Part shown: positions 35,945 through 45,895 of the stretch, piece after piece | Position numbering within the stretch: position 1 is the first letter of the stretch | Layout of the letters: every line of letters starts with the position of its first letter | DNA from: Lepas anatifera | Taxonomy: Eukaryota > Arthropoda > Thecostraca > Lepadidae | Length of the DNA stretch: 64,000 bases | Assembly (NCBI GenBank): GCA_034440635.1 | Contig: JAOTON010001031.1 | Span: 124,001 to 188,000, forward strand | Direction of reading: 5' to 3' | Translations under genes and position numbers: made by a program | The notes under the pieces: model-generated | Database searches by the model: none | The model's input: only the letters and a program-made list of their open reading frames with translations | Told to the model about the DNA's origin: nothing

Positions 35945-37260
35945 GCGCCTAGGCTGTCGAAGGGCGCCGTCCTAACCAAAGGCCGCCTTTCACTTTCCCT
36001 GAAGTGCCTATTTCTATGTAAGGGGTGCATATATTATCTAGGAGTAACCTTGATATACGGAGACGCCTTTTTGTCCAGCGGCGCCTTTGCTCTTGAGGGG
36101 CGCTGCTCCAATCCAGGGTAGCTGAAGATGGATAAGGGACATCTATGTTATACAGGGGGAGCCTGTACTTTCCAATGGGGCGCCCATTTTCCTTCTCAGG
36201 CACCTAGTTTATCTAGGGGACGCCTAGGCTATCCAAAGGCGCCTTTACTATCGAAGAGGTGCCTTCCTAGGGGCGCCTTTGCTATCCAGGGGCGCCTTTG
36301 CTGTCCAAAGCACTTGTGTTATCCAGGGTTGTCTTTGCTGTCCAATGGTGCCTTTGCTATCCAAAAGTGCATATGATATCCGTGGGCGCTTTATCCAGTG
36401 GGCGCCTGGACTATGAAATGACACTTTTTCTATCCAAGGGTCGCATTTATTTTCCTGAAGTGCCTATTTCTATCTAAGGGGCTCCTATTCTGTCCAGGGC
36501 ACCTATGTTTCCCAGATTTGCCTTTGCTGTCCAGCGACGCCTTTGCTATCCGAGGGCACCTTTCTTAACCAAGGGGCGCATTTTGCTTTCCTGGAGCGCC
36601 TATTTCTATCTAAGGGGCGCATATGTTATCTAAGAGTGCCTTTGATACCCGGAGGCGGCTTTTTGTCCAGGGGCGCCTTTGCTCTTGAGGGGTGCTGCTC
36701 CAATCCAGGGCAGCTGAAGGTGGATAAGGGACATCTATGTTATACAGAGGGAGCCTGTACTTCCCAGTGGGGCGCTCGTTTTCCTTCTCGGGCACCTAGT
36801 TTATCCAGAGGGCGCCTAGGCTATCCAAAGACGGCTTTTCTATCGAAGGTGTGCCTTCATAGGGGCGCCTTTGCTACCCAGGGGCGCCTTTGCTGTCCAC
36901 AGCACTTGTGTTATCCAGGTTTGTCCTGTTCAGGGGCGCCTTTGCTATCCAAGGGTGCATATGACATCCGTAGGGCGCTTTTTCCAGTGGATGCCTAGGC
37001 TATCAAAGGGCGCCTTTTTCTACCCAAGGTGAGCATTTTATTTTCCTAAAGCGCCTATTTCTATCTAAGGGGCGCTTATGCTGTCCAGGGCACCTATGTT
37101 ACCAATATTTTCCTTTGCTGCCCAGGGGCGCCTTTCCTAGCCAAGGGCGCACATGATATCCGTAGGGCACTTCATCCAGGGGGCGCCTAGGCTACTCGGT
37201 GGTGCATTAGTTCCCCATGGCGCAATCCTGCTATCTAGTGGCGTTTTCTTTGCCGGGGCG
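35945..37260 (+). repeat. 19-bp minisatellite with 592-bp higher-order period
   Basis: The unit is close to CTATCCAGGGGCGCCTTTG, repeated about 70 times with heavy divergence. Superimposed is a longer period: 35993-36580 and 36585-37170 align at an offset of about 592 bp, shown by unique variants such as GCTGCTCCAATCCAGGG (36102 and 36694), ATAAGGGACATCTATGTTAT and TATCTAAGGGG (36471 and 37062). So a block of about 31 units was duplicated as a whole. Frames up to 151 codons here are repeat artefacts. GGCGCC sites in nearly every unit make the strands locally self-complementary. Confidence 0.9.
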
Positions 37261-37314
37261 CTTTTGTTAGCTTTCTAAATTTCATCTTTAACATTTTACT
37301 GGGGCGCAAAAGAC

Positions 37315-37640
37315 CATTGGCGGACGCAGGGGGGGGGCATTCCGGCCATGGCCCCCCAAAGCGCTGGAAGGGGGCCAAACTATCTTTTGGCCCCCCAGAC
37401 GCCGAAATTTTTCGTAAAAAGGTGTTTACACTAGGTCTGTAGAGCAAAAAAATATTCGCTCCCACCCCCCCCGAGAGCGATTATGTACTTGGAGAGGTAG
37501 CTTATACTAGGTCTGTCAAGCACTGAAAAAAGGTGTTTTCACTAGGTCTGTAGAGCAAAAAAATATTCGCTCCCACCCCCCCCCGGAAGAGAGGCAGACA
37601 TAGGTTTGGCCCCCAAAACTCGGGTCTGCGTCCGCCCTTG
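37315..37640 (+). mobile_element. hAT-like MITE of the GGCGGACGCAGG family, exact 8-bp TSD
   Basis: The ends are CATTGGCGGACGCAGG and CTGCGTCCGCCCTTG. Identical flanking 8-mers CAAAAGAC lie at 37307-37314 and 37641-37648. The interior has a direct repeat of about 80 bp (AAAAAGGTGTTT, CTAGGTCTGTAGAGCAAAAA, TTCGCTCCCACCCCC), seen at 37416-37470 and 37525-37580. The insertion lies just beyond the 19-bp minisatellite. Relatives are at 29380-29665 and 54938-55150. Confidence 0.9.
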
Positions 37641-37759
37641 CAAAAGACCAGTAAAGGCGTCCAGTGATTGGGAAGGGGCGCTTTGCCATGGTTTTAAGGA
37701 CTATGTCTTAATTCAAGTTGAATAAGTGGTATCTACCACCTTGGCGCACGAAATGGGTA

Positions 37760-37875
37760 CAGGCGCGCCGCTGATATCGGGCGCCTTCGGCGCCCGATAT
37801 GAGCTAAGCTATGTTGAGGCGCTTCGGAGCTAGGGGGGGGGGCCCTCTGGGCCCCCCCTTGATCCGTCACTGCGT
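37760..37875. repeat. strong hairpins of a MITE remnant
   Basis: ATATCGGGCGCC pairs with GGCGCCCGATAT across the 3-base loop TTC at 37774-37800. A second hairpin, GGGGGGCCC-TCT-GGGCCCCCC, is at about 37836-37858. The sequence then reads TTGATCCGTCACTG, a degenerate MITE end. Confidence 0.6.
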
Positions 37876-38147
37876 TCAAGAGGGATCCTCCACGCCTAAG
37901 TGACGTCACATGGACGTGGAGGAATTCCTTCACCCTTGAGCCGTATGTTAAACTGCTGCTAATGGCACTTCCCGCTTGCGAATTTGTGAGAATACACGAT
38001 AATCAAGTTCATCCCAAATGCAATGAATAAGCATTTCATTTTCAATTCTGGGCCTCTTTTTGCAGAAATTTGGATATTTAATCATTTAATTTTCCCCTGC
38101 TATATGCTACGAGGTGTGACGTCACATCCTGTGGTCTGCGCTTGCTG
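37876..38147. other. unassigned non-coding DNA
   Basis: Nothing recognisable. Confidence 0.4.
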
Positions 38148-39107
38148 TTGGAGGTGGGCTGCCCATAAGATACAACGAAACAAGCAGGAATAGTGTTCAA
38201 GCCCGCATGGTGGTGTGGATGGACTGGAGTCATTTTTTGCGTCAATTTTATTTTTGGTGGAGATTAGTGCAATCTTTTTCTTCCATCTTTGGTATGAACC
38301 TGTGGAGACCTAGTGGTTTTGTATGGCTGGTGGTTTGATAATTCTATATGGCTGGTGGGCCTTGTTGGCTTACCTACTTTGCAGACCAGACTGACCGAAG
38401 CAGAACAATCTTTTGACTATCTTCCAAGCTGTCTAGTGACTAAACTAAAAGAAAATGCTCAAAACATGTATCAATAGAGGGATAATGTGAAGGATTTTTG
38501 GTTCATTCACTGCCATTCTGCCATGATATTCTGAAACGTTTTAGCTGAAAACTTGTCACTGCTCTCTCCTCTATTCAATATTATTGGAACTCAATTATTA
38601 GGCTTGTGCCAGCACATCATGATTTATAAAAATGCAATGATGAAGGAAATGTCTGATATGAGTGGGCTTATTTCATTTCGATTCTTATAGCTGCCATATG
38701 CATACCTCTATCTAGCATGTCCTGTTTTTATAAGGTGATGCTGTTCATTACCTGAAGTCAGCTTGCATCATAAGTAAGCTATGTTTCATACTGTGTGTTT
38801 TTCAGTATCATTTTGTGCTGAATTATTAGGATAGCTGAGGCTACTGATGCTGCTTGCACCTTTTTTTAATATGGTTTTGGGTACAACCAAAACTTTTTCC
38901 AGGATAAATTGGCTTAAAACATGTATTTGAAACAGCTTTAAAATAAATACATGTTGTATATAGCCTTTATGGTTTTTCCATGATACCGGGCCTTCCCGGG
39001 CTTGATAAACAATTTCTTCCATAACCCGGGCTTGTGACGGGCTTCTAAAATCAGCAGCAGACCGGGCCCAGGCATGCAAAATTGCCCGAAACTCCCACCT
39101 CTAATGC
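38148..39107 (-). mobile_element. 960-bp dispersed repeat, copy 1 (possible hAT-type)
   Basis: Aligns in inverse orientation with 62072-63015 over most of its length. Shared blocks include the GCCCGGGCCCG-rich patch at the start, AAAACCATATTAAAAA, and TTGAACACTATTCCTGC near the end. The termini TGGAGGTGGGC and CCCACCTCTA are inverted relative to each other, like hAT ends, but I see no target duplication. A 97-codon minus frame (38786-39079) and its counterpart in the other copy read similarly only because the DNA is homologous. No transposase motif is present. Confidence 0.7.
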
Positions 39108-39249
39108 TCAGCCAATACCCGTAGAAAACAAACACAAACATCTGGAAATCATTCTTTCAACTGAATTAAGATTTCACGAGCATGTGAATCATTCGGTGAA
39201 AAAGTTATAATAACCCTTAGCCCGCTTTATCCAGTCGCCCCCTTCTTGT

Positions 39250-39483
39250 CCAGACATCCAGCTCAGACTTATGAGACGTACGTGCTGCCTCATTTCGATT
39301 ACGCTGACATAATATACGACGGACTCCTGACAGTTGACGCCCCACAACGACTCGAGAGACTCCAAAACCGGGCAGCCAGAGTTGCGCCTTCGAGTCTACC
39401 GAGGACTCCAACTGATAATTTACGACGGGAGCTTGGGCGGCCCTCTCTAAAATCTGGACGCGATTTGTACAAATTAAAGTTCT
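39250..39483 (+). pseudogene. non-LTR retrotransposon RT thumb fragment
   Basis: The plus frame reads QTYETYVLPHFDYADIIYDG, then QRLERLQNRAARV, TPTDNLRREL and SLKSGRDLYKLKFF. This is the region just C-terminal of the catalytic palm in CR1/Jockey-like reverse transcriptases, where a YVLPxxDYAD motif and a LQNRAxR motif are typical. Only about 75 codons are left. The fragment is cut at 39484 by the TTAA of the following MITE. I do not see the expected continuation beyond 40909. The element is dead, and no catalytic residues are included. Confidence 0.75.
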
Positions 39484-40512
39484 TTAACACTCGCCTAGTG
39501 GGGATGTTTGAACCCCCTCGGGTTTGTTTTTCAGTGGCACGGGAAAAAGGCGGCGCGAGGCGCCACCGTACTTGACACACCTTATCCTTGATTAATTCTG
39601 CAACTTTACCAAATATTTTAAGGTTGGATCATCTCAGGTCAGGTCACCAGTGCAGGTCAAGTGACCTCACCTCCAAAAATGTTTAAGGTGGCATAAGTAA
39701 GAAATGGATGAATCTCTCGAATTCAAACATATACCAAACAATGGGTCCACTGAGTTCTAAAAGGCATATTCAGGGAATTGTTCATCGCGATGATCAAATA
39801 TCAGGTACGGATTATGGCCTTTCTGTTGGAAACGCACGGGGAAAACAGGCATTGAGCCGTATTTGTGTAGACAAAGCTGTGAATACCTTCGTATTCTCCA
39901 AATAGTAATATTCTGGGCCCCTTTCCAGGTCCATGTTGAAATTTTTGACCTGTGACCTCTGCGAGGTCATCTTTTTGACCTGTGACCTCTGCGAGGTCAT
40001 GTGGGCCAGTTAAGAACAGATTTCCAGACTTGGGTCAATACCTTGCAGGAAATGGCGATAAAGCTTTTATTTTGATACCATTACATTTAGATTGTTATTG
40101 CGAGTCGATTGACATGCATATTGACTATGCTAGGCTGGATAGTGACCTGACCTGACCTCAGGTCAGTTCATTGTTGCGTTTTGACTTATTATAGTCATAT
40201 TATACATCATTCGATTCGCTGTAACTAGAGGAAGCCAATTGTGCCCAAAAATGATTCTAACTTAACTCTGTCAGACACCAGAGCCCCGAAACTCTTCTCT
40301 AACAAACCACCTTCTTTGACCTGTAATGACCTCAATATTGACCCGAGCGAAAATTGACCAATTTAGCTGCTTCATGAGTGTGTATAAGTTATCCACCAGC
40401 CTTCCTGTTTTTTTTTCGCTATCCTGTATAGCAGCCGAGTTTGAGGGAGGGTGTTTGAACACCCCTCCACCATGTCGAAGGTGGCTCGGAGGCCCGCCGG
40501 GGCTGGTATTAA
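39484..40512 (+). mobile_element. TTAA MITE, family 3, full-length copy
   Basis: TTAA at 39484 and 40509 bound 1029 bp. The left terminus is TTAACACTCGCCTAGTGGGG and the right is the doubled type with GTCGAAGGTGGCTCGGAGGC. The subterminal palindrome is GTGTTTGAACAC-based (right copy near 40449; the left copy is decayed). The interior aligns with family 1: AGGTCAGGTCACCAGTGCAG, GTGACCTCACCTCC and TTTAAGGTGGCATAAGTAAG have clear counterparts in 30314-31158. It is therefore a diverged relative with a different palindrome. It inserted into a LINE fragment. Confidence 0.82.
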
Positions 40513-40909
40513 CCATCGCCCCGGTGGGGGTGTTTGAACACCCCCTCGGATTTTTCTGACGGCACGAAAAAACGGCGGCTCAAAATGCCACCTTACTTGG
40601 CACACCTTATCCGTGATTGATTCCGCAACTTTCCCTAATATTTAAGGGTTGAGTCATCTCAGGTCCGTTCACCAGTGCAGTTCAAGTGACATCACACTCA
40701 AAAATGTTTAAGGAGGCATAAGTAAGACATGGGTGAATCTATCGGATTCAAACTTATACCACATAATGGGCGCACAGAGTGCTGCAAAAATATTCCGGGA
40801 TCTTGTATATCGATGACCCCAGATCAGCCACCGACCATGCCCCCGTCATTGAAAGTACATGGGAAAAACAAATTGGGCTGTATTTGAGGCCCATCGGGGC
40901 GGGGTTTAA
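40509..40909 (+). mobile_element. TTAA MITE, family 3, internally deleted copy
   Basis: Starts at the same TTAA that ends the previous element: TTAACCATCGCCCCGGTGGG followed by the perfect-armed palindrome GGTGTTTGAACACC. It follows the family 3 interior for about 350 bp, then jumps to a terminus CATCGGGGCGGGGTTTAA ending at 40909. At 401 bp it is a deletion derivative. The two elements lie head to tail and share one TTAA. Confidence 0.75.
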
Positions 40910-41554
40910 CCGGCTAACCGAGGAGTAACACTAAATTAAAATCTGGAAAATTTTACCAAAAACCAGGGAGAACGCCGTAAGCCGTACTTAACGAAATGCT
41001 AGGAACAAAATTCAAATGCCCAGTCACTTGAGTCCCTGCTTATGATCCGCTCATACGCTCACTGTCTATGAAAATAGCTGTTTGTTTGAAAATAGCCCTG
41101 TTTGTGCACCCTTTTGCTGTCATGTCGTCTTCCATCTAGTTATTGCGCATTTGAGCGTCCCAGGCACGGTAACCAGACGTCATAATTTTATACACGTCTT
41201 CCCAATTATAAAACAAAACGCCGGCTTGCTGATCCTGATTGCTGATATGATTCCTGATAAACGCTCCACTTGCTCTTTTAATCGTTCATGTGAGCTATTT
41301 TTCAAAAATGGGACGGCAAGCCGTGTTTGCATCCTGGAAAATTTATTTGATCTCTGGAAGCCATGACATACATGACAAAGATAGAGTTTTTGTTGTTGTC
41401 ACAAGCTGTTTTATTTGATGATCAATGAGAACAATATTTAATCAAATTAAGTTTTTAATCTGGACTCGAAAATACGTGCTCATAAACTATGATCATTTTT
41501 AGTCTTGAGAATTTTCGACAGCAGCCATCGATACATCTTCCCTCCCCCAGCGAC
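40910..41554. other. unassigned non-coding DNA
   Basis: Nothing recognisable. A 94-codon plus frame (41082-41366) has no known motif. Confidence 0.4.
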
Positions 41555-41790
41555 GGCTTCGTGACTGTGCCTGCAGTTTCAAGAGTGGAGACTCCCGGAG
41601 CCGCCGCCGAGTTCAAGGTCAAAGTTCAAACCGCACGTGCTCGTGCCGCCTCAGGCGGTGGTGGCGTGACGACTGAGCAGCTGCGCTCTGATTGGCTGGA
41701 TCCTGACCAGTTCGGTGCCGGCGTTTGGTTCTCTGCGCGGCGCCTTGTTTGATCGAGTCGTCGCGTGCAACGCTGGTGGGCGGAAAGGTA
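41555..41790 (+). promoter_or_regulatory. CpG-rich segment with CCAAT-type box
   Basis: The segment is much richer in CG dinucleotides than its AT-rich surroundings and has an inverted CCAAT box (CTGATTGGCTGG at about 41687-41699). An 87-codon frame runs through it (41489-41752) but shows no domain. A promoter or first exon is possible. A GC-rich repeat is an equal alternative. Confidence 0.25.
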
Positions 41791-42389
41791 CTCCGAAGAA
41801 TTGTCGTGAGGGCTGCTGAAAGCTTTTGTTAAGCTGATTATGTTGAACTGCAGTCATTTAAATGGTAGCGTGGATTATTACGTGGAAACCAACTATCGCG
41901 ATCGTTGTTTTCTGGTCAAAACTAGTATAATTCAGGCAGCCTTTGCTAACATTAGAGGGGTCACGTTACCCTAAAGTGGTGAACCAGGGACTTTATTAAC
42001 CCCCAAAATACCGGCACTCACTTGATGCTTTCTCTCACTAATCAACGTTGAGTCACGCCAATGTTCTGGAATCTTCCGTAGGTGTACTGCCTCAATAACG
42101 AAATCCCGGATAGCCTGGTTTTTGTTTCGCCTGCGAATTGTGGCATCTCTTTTGAAGGCATATTTACTTCAATTCAGTCACGGAAAATGTGTGCCACTAT
42201 GCCGCAATGCTTTTATAACCATGAACATCGGCTTCGAAAGCGGGAGGGACTCCCCTGACCCCCCATCTGTGGCAGCGCCCCTGACCATAAGCATCACTAC
42301 AGAACCTGGAATTTTTCGGTTGGATCTGAAAATGATTGAGAACTGAGAGTGATTCTCGTCTGCCACGTGTGTACAAACTCAGAACGCCT
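41791..42389. other. unassigned non-coding DNA
   Basis: No gene. A relic at 42237-42290 reads AAGCGGGAGGGACTCCCCTGACCC and CATCTGTGGCAGCGCCCCTG, probably a MITE end. Confidence 0.35.
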
Positions 42390-42560
42390 AGCCTCTGCCT
42401 CAGGTCTGTGAACGCGGCTGCGGATGAGAACACACCCCCACTCTCCGCTCCCCCTCGGCGTGACCGGCTGATCCCCCGCGGCGGTCAGCTGATCAGAGGC
42501 CGCCGCCGACACCCGAGCCGCCACCTCTCCACCCCGGGGTGAGTCGGCGTTTATTTGAAC
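42390..42560 (+). promoter_or_regulatory. GC-rich segment ending in a donor-like GGTGAGT
   Basis: Dense in C, G and CG, with palindromic CCGCGG and CAGCTGATCAGAGG, ending CACCCCGGGGTGAGTCGG at about 42531-42548. GGTGAGT is a good splice-donor match. A short 5' exon is conceivable, but no acceptor or downstream coding exon was found. Confidence 0.2.
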
Positions 42561-43019
42561 GCACCGCTACCGGCATCGGTGAAGGCGCCGCTCATGCTTC
42601 CGCCGCGCTGCACCGCCATCAGAGATGTGCGTGGCTGGGACACTTTGAGCCTGATGCAGCGCCCCCGAAATGTCAGAGCCTTTATAGGCGAGGAGCTTCC
42701 CGAGGTACTGGTGGGTGAGGCTGGAGCCCCCTAGCCCCCTCCCCGGAATGAATTCCTTGGATCCGCCACTGGTCTGAAGGTACCTGCCAGGAAGGGCCAT
42801 GGCTTAATCAAATTTGAATCTAAGGTGGCTCTGGCTTGGCTGGCTTGGCTAAGGTGGCTTTGAATCTAAGGTGATCATTGCAATTGTGGGCATCGAACGT
42901 GGGGGTAGGGGGTTGGTCTTCAACTGGCATATATTCCCCGGAAAAGCTAACACCACAACCAATTATGATGCTTCTTCTGCGACACCTTTACGATACCTTA
43001 CATAAATTAAGTCTGATCG
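42561..43019. other. non-coding DNA with MITE end
   Basis: CCTTGGATCCGCCACTGG at about 42756-42773 is a MITE terminus; the interior to its left is degenerate. The phrase GCTTGGCT/AAGGTGGCT is locally duplicated at 42824-42860. Confidence 0.4.
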
Positions 43020-43165
43020 CGATCTCTGGCGGATCGGGGGGACGGCAAACCGGAAAACGGCCCCGAAACCCCCGATACTTTGCCCAATTTTCTTGAAAAA
43101 AACATATGTTTCAAAATATTGGGCCCCACTGCCCCCCCCTTAAAACCATCGGACTGGATCTAACC
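43020..43165. mobile_element. degenerate GGATC-end MITE
   Basis: CTGGCGGATCGGGGGGACGG on the left and CGGACTGGATCTAACCCTGAC on the right, with interior AATTTTCTTGAAAAAAACAT similar to the relic at 1785-1930. Confidence 0.5.
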
Positions 43166-43205
43166 CTGACTGCGAGTGTAGAGGCTCTGTAATCCACTTC
43201 AGTCA

Positions 43206-44238
43206 TTAACCCGCGCCCCACCGGGGTCCAGCGCCATCTTCGCCCCACCGGGGGGGCATCGATGGCCCTCCTCTAACTCCGAAAATATGGGCGTTAGCGC
43301 AAATCTGCAAAGTGCAATAGAAAGCTCGCGGGAATTCAGTGACAAATTACTTCGCATGCTTTAGTGATCAGGTCAATGGTTTGACCTCCAGAGGTCAAAT
43401 TAGTTCAAGATCGGCTATTTGCACTCATATGCAATGCTTAAGTAAACTGGGCATAACTCTTATGCCATTAGAGCTTATTGAAGTCTGGTAAAGTAAATTT
43501 GATAGGAAATTGTCAGTCGTTTTTCCGCTATGTGAAACGTAAAGACCTCCCGCCAGTGGTTTGACCTCCAGAGGTCACCTCGTGACCTAAGATGACCTTG
43601 GGCCACGAAAGGTCAAAAAGTGACCTTGCCGTATATCAAATGAAAGCCAGCGACAAGACAAACATGATGGTGTTTGTTTCAGCGCTCTAGCTTAATCAGG
43701 GCAAAAGTTATTGTCAAAATACTGTTTTTGAACCCTGGTGACCTTGAATGACCTTGGAGAGGTCAAAGGGAAAATATGGCCCCTGGAATCCGTGAAAAGG
43801 TGTCGAAGAACGCTTTTCTGATCAAGCTGAGCATTTTCAATCGCTTTTGTGACTTTTAGATCATAAGACAACTTTTCCCCATGCTTTTTCAATGGAAGAG
43901 GTCACCTCGTGACCTGACCTCAGGGCACGAAATCGAAAAATCCCGGATATACTCCTTGTAGACCCTAGAGGGGCCATAAAGTGTAGGAAGTTTCAAATCG
44001 ATCGACTTCGAAATGTAGCTCTTACAGAGCTCTAAAGTTGAAGTGAGGTGACCTTGGTTGACCTCGTCTAGTGACCTGACCTTGGGTGACCCGGGGGTAA
44101 AAAAAATTCAGGGATGGTGGGAAAATGATGCAGTGAGAGGTAGAGCCCTCAACCGCGGTGCTGCGCCTCTTCGTTTTTCTGCTATCCCGGAAGAAACCTT
44201 AGGGGGTCATCGATGCCCCCCGGTGGGGCGAGGGTTAA
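43206..44238 (-). mobile_element. TTAA MITE, family 2, copy 4
   Basis: A 1033-bp inverted copy with TTAA at 43206 and 44235. The doubled end is at the left (CCGCGCCCCACCGGGG, then CATCTTCGCCCCACCGGGG), and the single end CCCCGGTGGGGCGAGGGTTAA-type at the right. The ATCGATGGCC palindrome is recognisable at the left and shortened at the right. The half-site array matches the other copies. Confidence 0.87.
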
Positions 44239-44888
44239 GTCCAGGCATTGTTCATCCTGCCCATTCCGCACATCTTACTGTGTCACAAGCGCAGTGGAGC
44301 CCGTGTGGTGACGTCCTTTAAAACAACAATACAAATCTAACTATGAGGCGACTCATTCAAATAATGAAACCCAAGTTCTGTTAATAAAGCACAATTTCTG
44401 TTAATGAAGCCCATGAATTCATAGAGAAATGCTGATGGCTATTAGAGGTATTGTTTTATATGGGTACAAAGCTTTCACGCTTAGAGCATGACAAAATGCG
44501 CGGGGCTTTTCTATGTCCATCAGTCGCGTTTCCTAACAACCATTTCATGCTGGCTCGGAAGGCTACGGCCAACCGAAGACTCGGATGGCAATGCTCATGT
44601 CGGCTAGTTACCTGAGCAAGTGTTGTTCTTAGTTTTATGACTCTTGTATGAAACAAAACATTTCAGGAGCTGGCGGGGGTGGCGGAAGGGCGTGTCACCA
44701 CATATTTAGAGCTGCAGTGGGCTGCTTGAATACAGGAAGTTACGAAAATCATATATTAGCATCATTAACACACTCAAAATGTGCAAGAATAATTATGGTA
44801 ATGTGCATCTCGAACAAAAAATGTTACTTTTTCGTTGTATTTTTGGAAAAGGTTGCACATAATTTGAACATGATGTTGCCATTAATTT
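44239..44888. other. unassigned non-coding DNA
   Basis: Nothing recognisable. Confidence 0.4.
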
Positions 44889-45008
44889 TCTTGTTTTTCG
44901 TTCGGTCCCCAGGAATTTGTGAGCCCTCTTGTTTTTCGTTCGGTCCCCAGGAACTTGTGAGCCTTCTTGTTTTTCGTTCGGTCCCCAGGAATTTGTGAGC
45001 CCTCTTGT
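44889..45008 (+). repeat. 38-bp tandem repeat, three units
   Basis: Units contain TTGTTTTTCGTTCGGTCCCC and AGGAATTTGTGAGCC. Three units are nearly identical (one has AACTTG for AATTTG, one CTTC for CTCT), and a fourth partial unit begins CTTGTTTTGGTCCC at 45003. Confidence 0.93.
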
Positions 45009-45714
45009 TTTGGTCCCAGCGGAAGCACTACTTCACGAATGAGCCTTTTGGTGACTACTTAGGTACAACTTGAGACGAAATTTTCCGCATCTATTCTTGG
45101 GCGCTGTATTGTCCTTTAAATGTGACCGTCCGTGCAACCCTCTGGCGGAGGCGTGCTGCAGTCAGCGTCGCTTATGACAAACTGCAGCGGGCGTGACATC
45201 TGTGACACGCTGCAGCGGACCCTGCAGTCATTAGACTCCGCGGCTGAGATCTGTGGGAGACCATTTAGGGGTGTTCATGGCCCCGGCAGGGTAATCGGAG
45301 AACGGTGAAATAATCAGCTGCGGGGTAGGACGGGGGAGATTAAATAAATAAGCTCATCATGGGTGTGGTATCTCTAGCAGTGGCTCCGCGCTAAGTTTGG
45401 AAAGCATGAATCATTCCGCATTTCAGTCCATAACTACCTTGCATTGGAGGAGACTTGTAAGCTTCCGGGAATTTGCCATGAACTTTCGCCCTTATCATTT
45501 TACTATTTTATTTATGCAATAGTATCCCAAATAGCTGGTAAATAACCACTTTTTAATTTTTTTAAATAAAACAATATATAGATTCGGCCACGAGCCATGC
45601 CTCTCCCGCAAACGATTACTCACGGTCGTCATTGAAAGGCAATCGCAACGATAATTCTTCCAAACGGGTCCTACGTACAAAATTGGTTTTTCAGAACTCT
45701 AGCGTTGTACTAAC
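45009..45714. other. unassigned non-coding DNA
   Basis: No gene. The GC-richer patch 45125-45250 repeats CTGCAG or GCAGCGG (45157, 45182, 45211, 45222) and may be a decayed repeat or a regulatory patch. Confidence 0.4.
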
Positions 45715-45895
45715 TGTTTGGGTTTAACGACGCACCAACTGCCAGGGTCACACGGCATCGCCAACTCTCACCCTGTTTAAAGGGATTTGGGGATCATATC
45801 AAATTATTCAGAGGCTCCACCGGGACTTGAACCCGGGACCGGTGGCTTAGAAGACAGGGATGATATCCACTAAGCCACCCATCCCCCAACTCCGG
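45715..45895 (-). mobile_element. tRNA-derived SINE, family B, copy 2
   Basis: The minus-strand tRNA-like head at 45814-45889 has A-box GGTGGCTTAGTGGATATCA and a B-box with a well-formed T arm, CCGGGTTCAAGTCCCGG. The body follows with GAGAGTTGGCGATGCCGTGT, CTGGCAGTTGG and GCGTCGTTAAACC. It aligns with 18626-18856. The acceptor stem does not close, so this is not a functional tRNA gene. Confidence 0.82.

Noticed and set aside
36128..36998. 82- and 151-codon Gly/Leu/Cys-rich frames as secreted repeat proteins
   Set aside because: They lie in the 19-bp minisatellite, whose unit is not divisible by three and gives overlapping frames.
45814..45889. Functional tRNA gene
   Set aside because: The T arm and A/B boxes are good, but the acceptor stem does not pair, and a SINE body shared with 18626-18856 follows.
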